From NCBI RefSeq assembly GCF_014069875.1, contig NZ_CP059676.1, forward strand, positions 248,001 through 312,000: DNA of 64,000 nt. Reading direction: 5' to 3'. This DNA comes from Flaviflexus equikiangi (GTDB lineage Bacteria; Actinomycetota; Actinomycetes; Actinomycetales; Actinomycetaceae). How positions within the stretch are numbered: position 1 is the stretch's first letter; every line of letters starts with the position of its first letter. Under the pieces are notes generated by a model. It saw only the letters and a program-made list of their open reading frames with translations, made no database searches and was not told the origin of the DNA. Of the stretch, positions 63,402 to 64,000 are shown in pieces. The translations under genes and the position numbers were made by a program.

Positions 63402-64000
63402 ATGAAACTACATTTCCTATCGACCGGAATCATGGAGTGTGACCACACGTGGCTCTTGCTCCAGGCAGGCAACACCATTAAGGATCGCCATCACAAGCAT
63501 GAACCGGCGGCGTGGGGAGAATGTCCGACACATGCCATTCTTATCGAGACGGATGAGGGGCGCGTTCTCTGGGACACCGGTGTTCCACGAGACTGGGAGT
63601 CCCGCTGGGCCCCGACAGGCTTCCAAGACTTCTTTCCCGTCCAAGAGGACCCACAGGGGCCGGGTTTCCTCGACTCCGCGCTAGCAGATCTCGAGCTCAC
63701 CCCAGACGATATCGACATTCTCGTGCTCTCCCACCTCCATTTCGATCATGCGGCAAACGCAAAGATGTTCGACAACGGCAAGACGCGCATCCTTGTCCAA
63801 GCTGACGAAATCGAGGGAGTCAAAACGATTGATGGCCTGTTCAAGGGCGCACACCTCGTCTCCGACTTCGACGGGCTCTCCATGGAGGCGGTCCACGGAG
63901 ATCAAGAGATTGTGCCGGGAGTATCTGTCATTTCGACCCCGGGACACACGTGGGGGACGATGAGTCTCCGAGTCGATCTGCCGAACGATGGAACGAAGAT
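63402..64000 (+). CDS. Metallo-beta-lactamase-fold hydrolase, lactonase-like (3' end cut by window)
   Basis: An ATG with GGAGGA five bases upstream starts [20 protein letters not shown], and about 199 residues are visible. Zinc motif HxHxDH is in [17 protein letters not shown] (about 110), and [16 protein letters not shown] supplies the next histidine. [10 protein letters not shown] resembles the N-acyl-homoserine-lactonase subgroup (AiiA-like). The divergent PucR-type regulator probably controls it. Lactonase is a reasonable guess; substrate unknown because the C-terminus is missing. Confidence 0.85.
   Translation, partial: MKLHFLSTGIMECDHTWLLLQAGNTIKDRHHKHEPAAWGECPTHAILIETDEGRVLWDTGVPRDWESRWAPTGFQDFFPVQEDPQGPGFLDSALADLELTPDDIDILVLSHLHFDHAANAKMFDNGKTRILVQADEIEGVKTIDGLFKGAHLVSDFDGLSMEAVHGDQEIVPGVSVISTPGHTWGTMSLRVDLPNDGTK

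Overview
The window is high-GC, mostly tightly packed DNA with actinobacterial gene order and gene types: 5-formyl-THF cyclo-ligase/FmdB/SAF protein/MscL in a row, a poxvirus-type topoisomerase IB, PucR- and GAF-type regulation, a DUF2254 protein, and a sortase-type surface protein. A member of the Actinomycetales, perhaps Actinomycetaceae, fits best; no rRNA or species marker is present, so this is inference.

Layout. (1) 1-7.6 kb is ordinary chromosome: the 3' part of a degenerate SF1 helicase, a leftward 5-FCL/FmdB/SAF/mscL cluster, moeA, a membrane protein and a tRNA-Ala(CGC). (2) 7.6-10.75 kb, directly after the tRNA, is an insertion-sequence scrapyard: an IS1249-like remnant, an IS21 istA fragment, an outer IS3 remnant, and one intact 1309-bp IS3 element with perfect 25-bp ends. 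(3) 11.3-41.5 kb is a defence island. Its centre is a leftward, translationally coupled four-gene operon: SNF2 helicase, 1533-aa Eco57I-type adenine methylase, 2081-aa DEAD/DUF1998 helicase, UvrD-like helicase. Its gene content resembles DISARM (DrmD, DrmMI and a fused DrmA/DrmB- or DruE-like protein) but lacks a recognisable DrmC and adds a UvrD-like ATPase. Further right lie a PD-(D/E)XK nuclease, an unknown 169-aa protein, a PLD-helicase-DUF3427 protein, a DUF262 stump cut by insertion sequences, terC behind a yybP-ykoY-type riboswitch, and a full DUF262-DUF1524 (GmrSD-like) protein ending in an alkyltransferase-like domain without the acceptor cysteine. Between them are decayed stretches (a frameshifted ribokinase remnant and gene-poor DNA).

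(4) 41.6-64 kb returns to metabolic chromosome: a frameshifted sortase-type surface protein, a small alarmone synthetase, a threonate/erythronate-type operon (DUF1537 kinase, LtnD-like dehydrogenase, GntP permease) with a visible promoter and palindrome, topoisomerase IB, a nitrobindin-like protein, an SDR with a fused C-terminal helical domain, a glycosyltransferase, YggS, dhaKL, a zinc alcohol dehydrogenase, a DmsA-type molybdoenzyme without its usual partners, a lipoprotein, a DUF2254 gene with frame breaks, a PucR-type regulator, and the start of a metallo-beta-lactamase-fold hydrolase.

How the parts work together: moeA at 5.2 kb could supply molybdenum cofactor to the DmsA-type enzyme at 57 kb. 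The threonate-type operon would be expected to yield dihydroxyacetone phosphate, the same product as DhaKL. The island groups DNA-modifying and DNA-degrading functions of several architectures, as expected of a site that repeatedly gains anti-phage genes. All functional assignments come from reading protein motifs by eye; no database search was possible.
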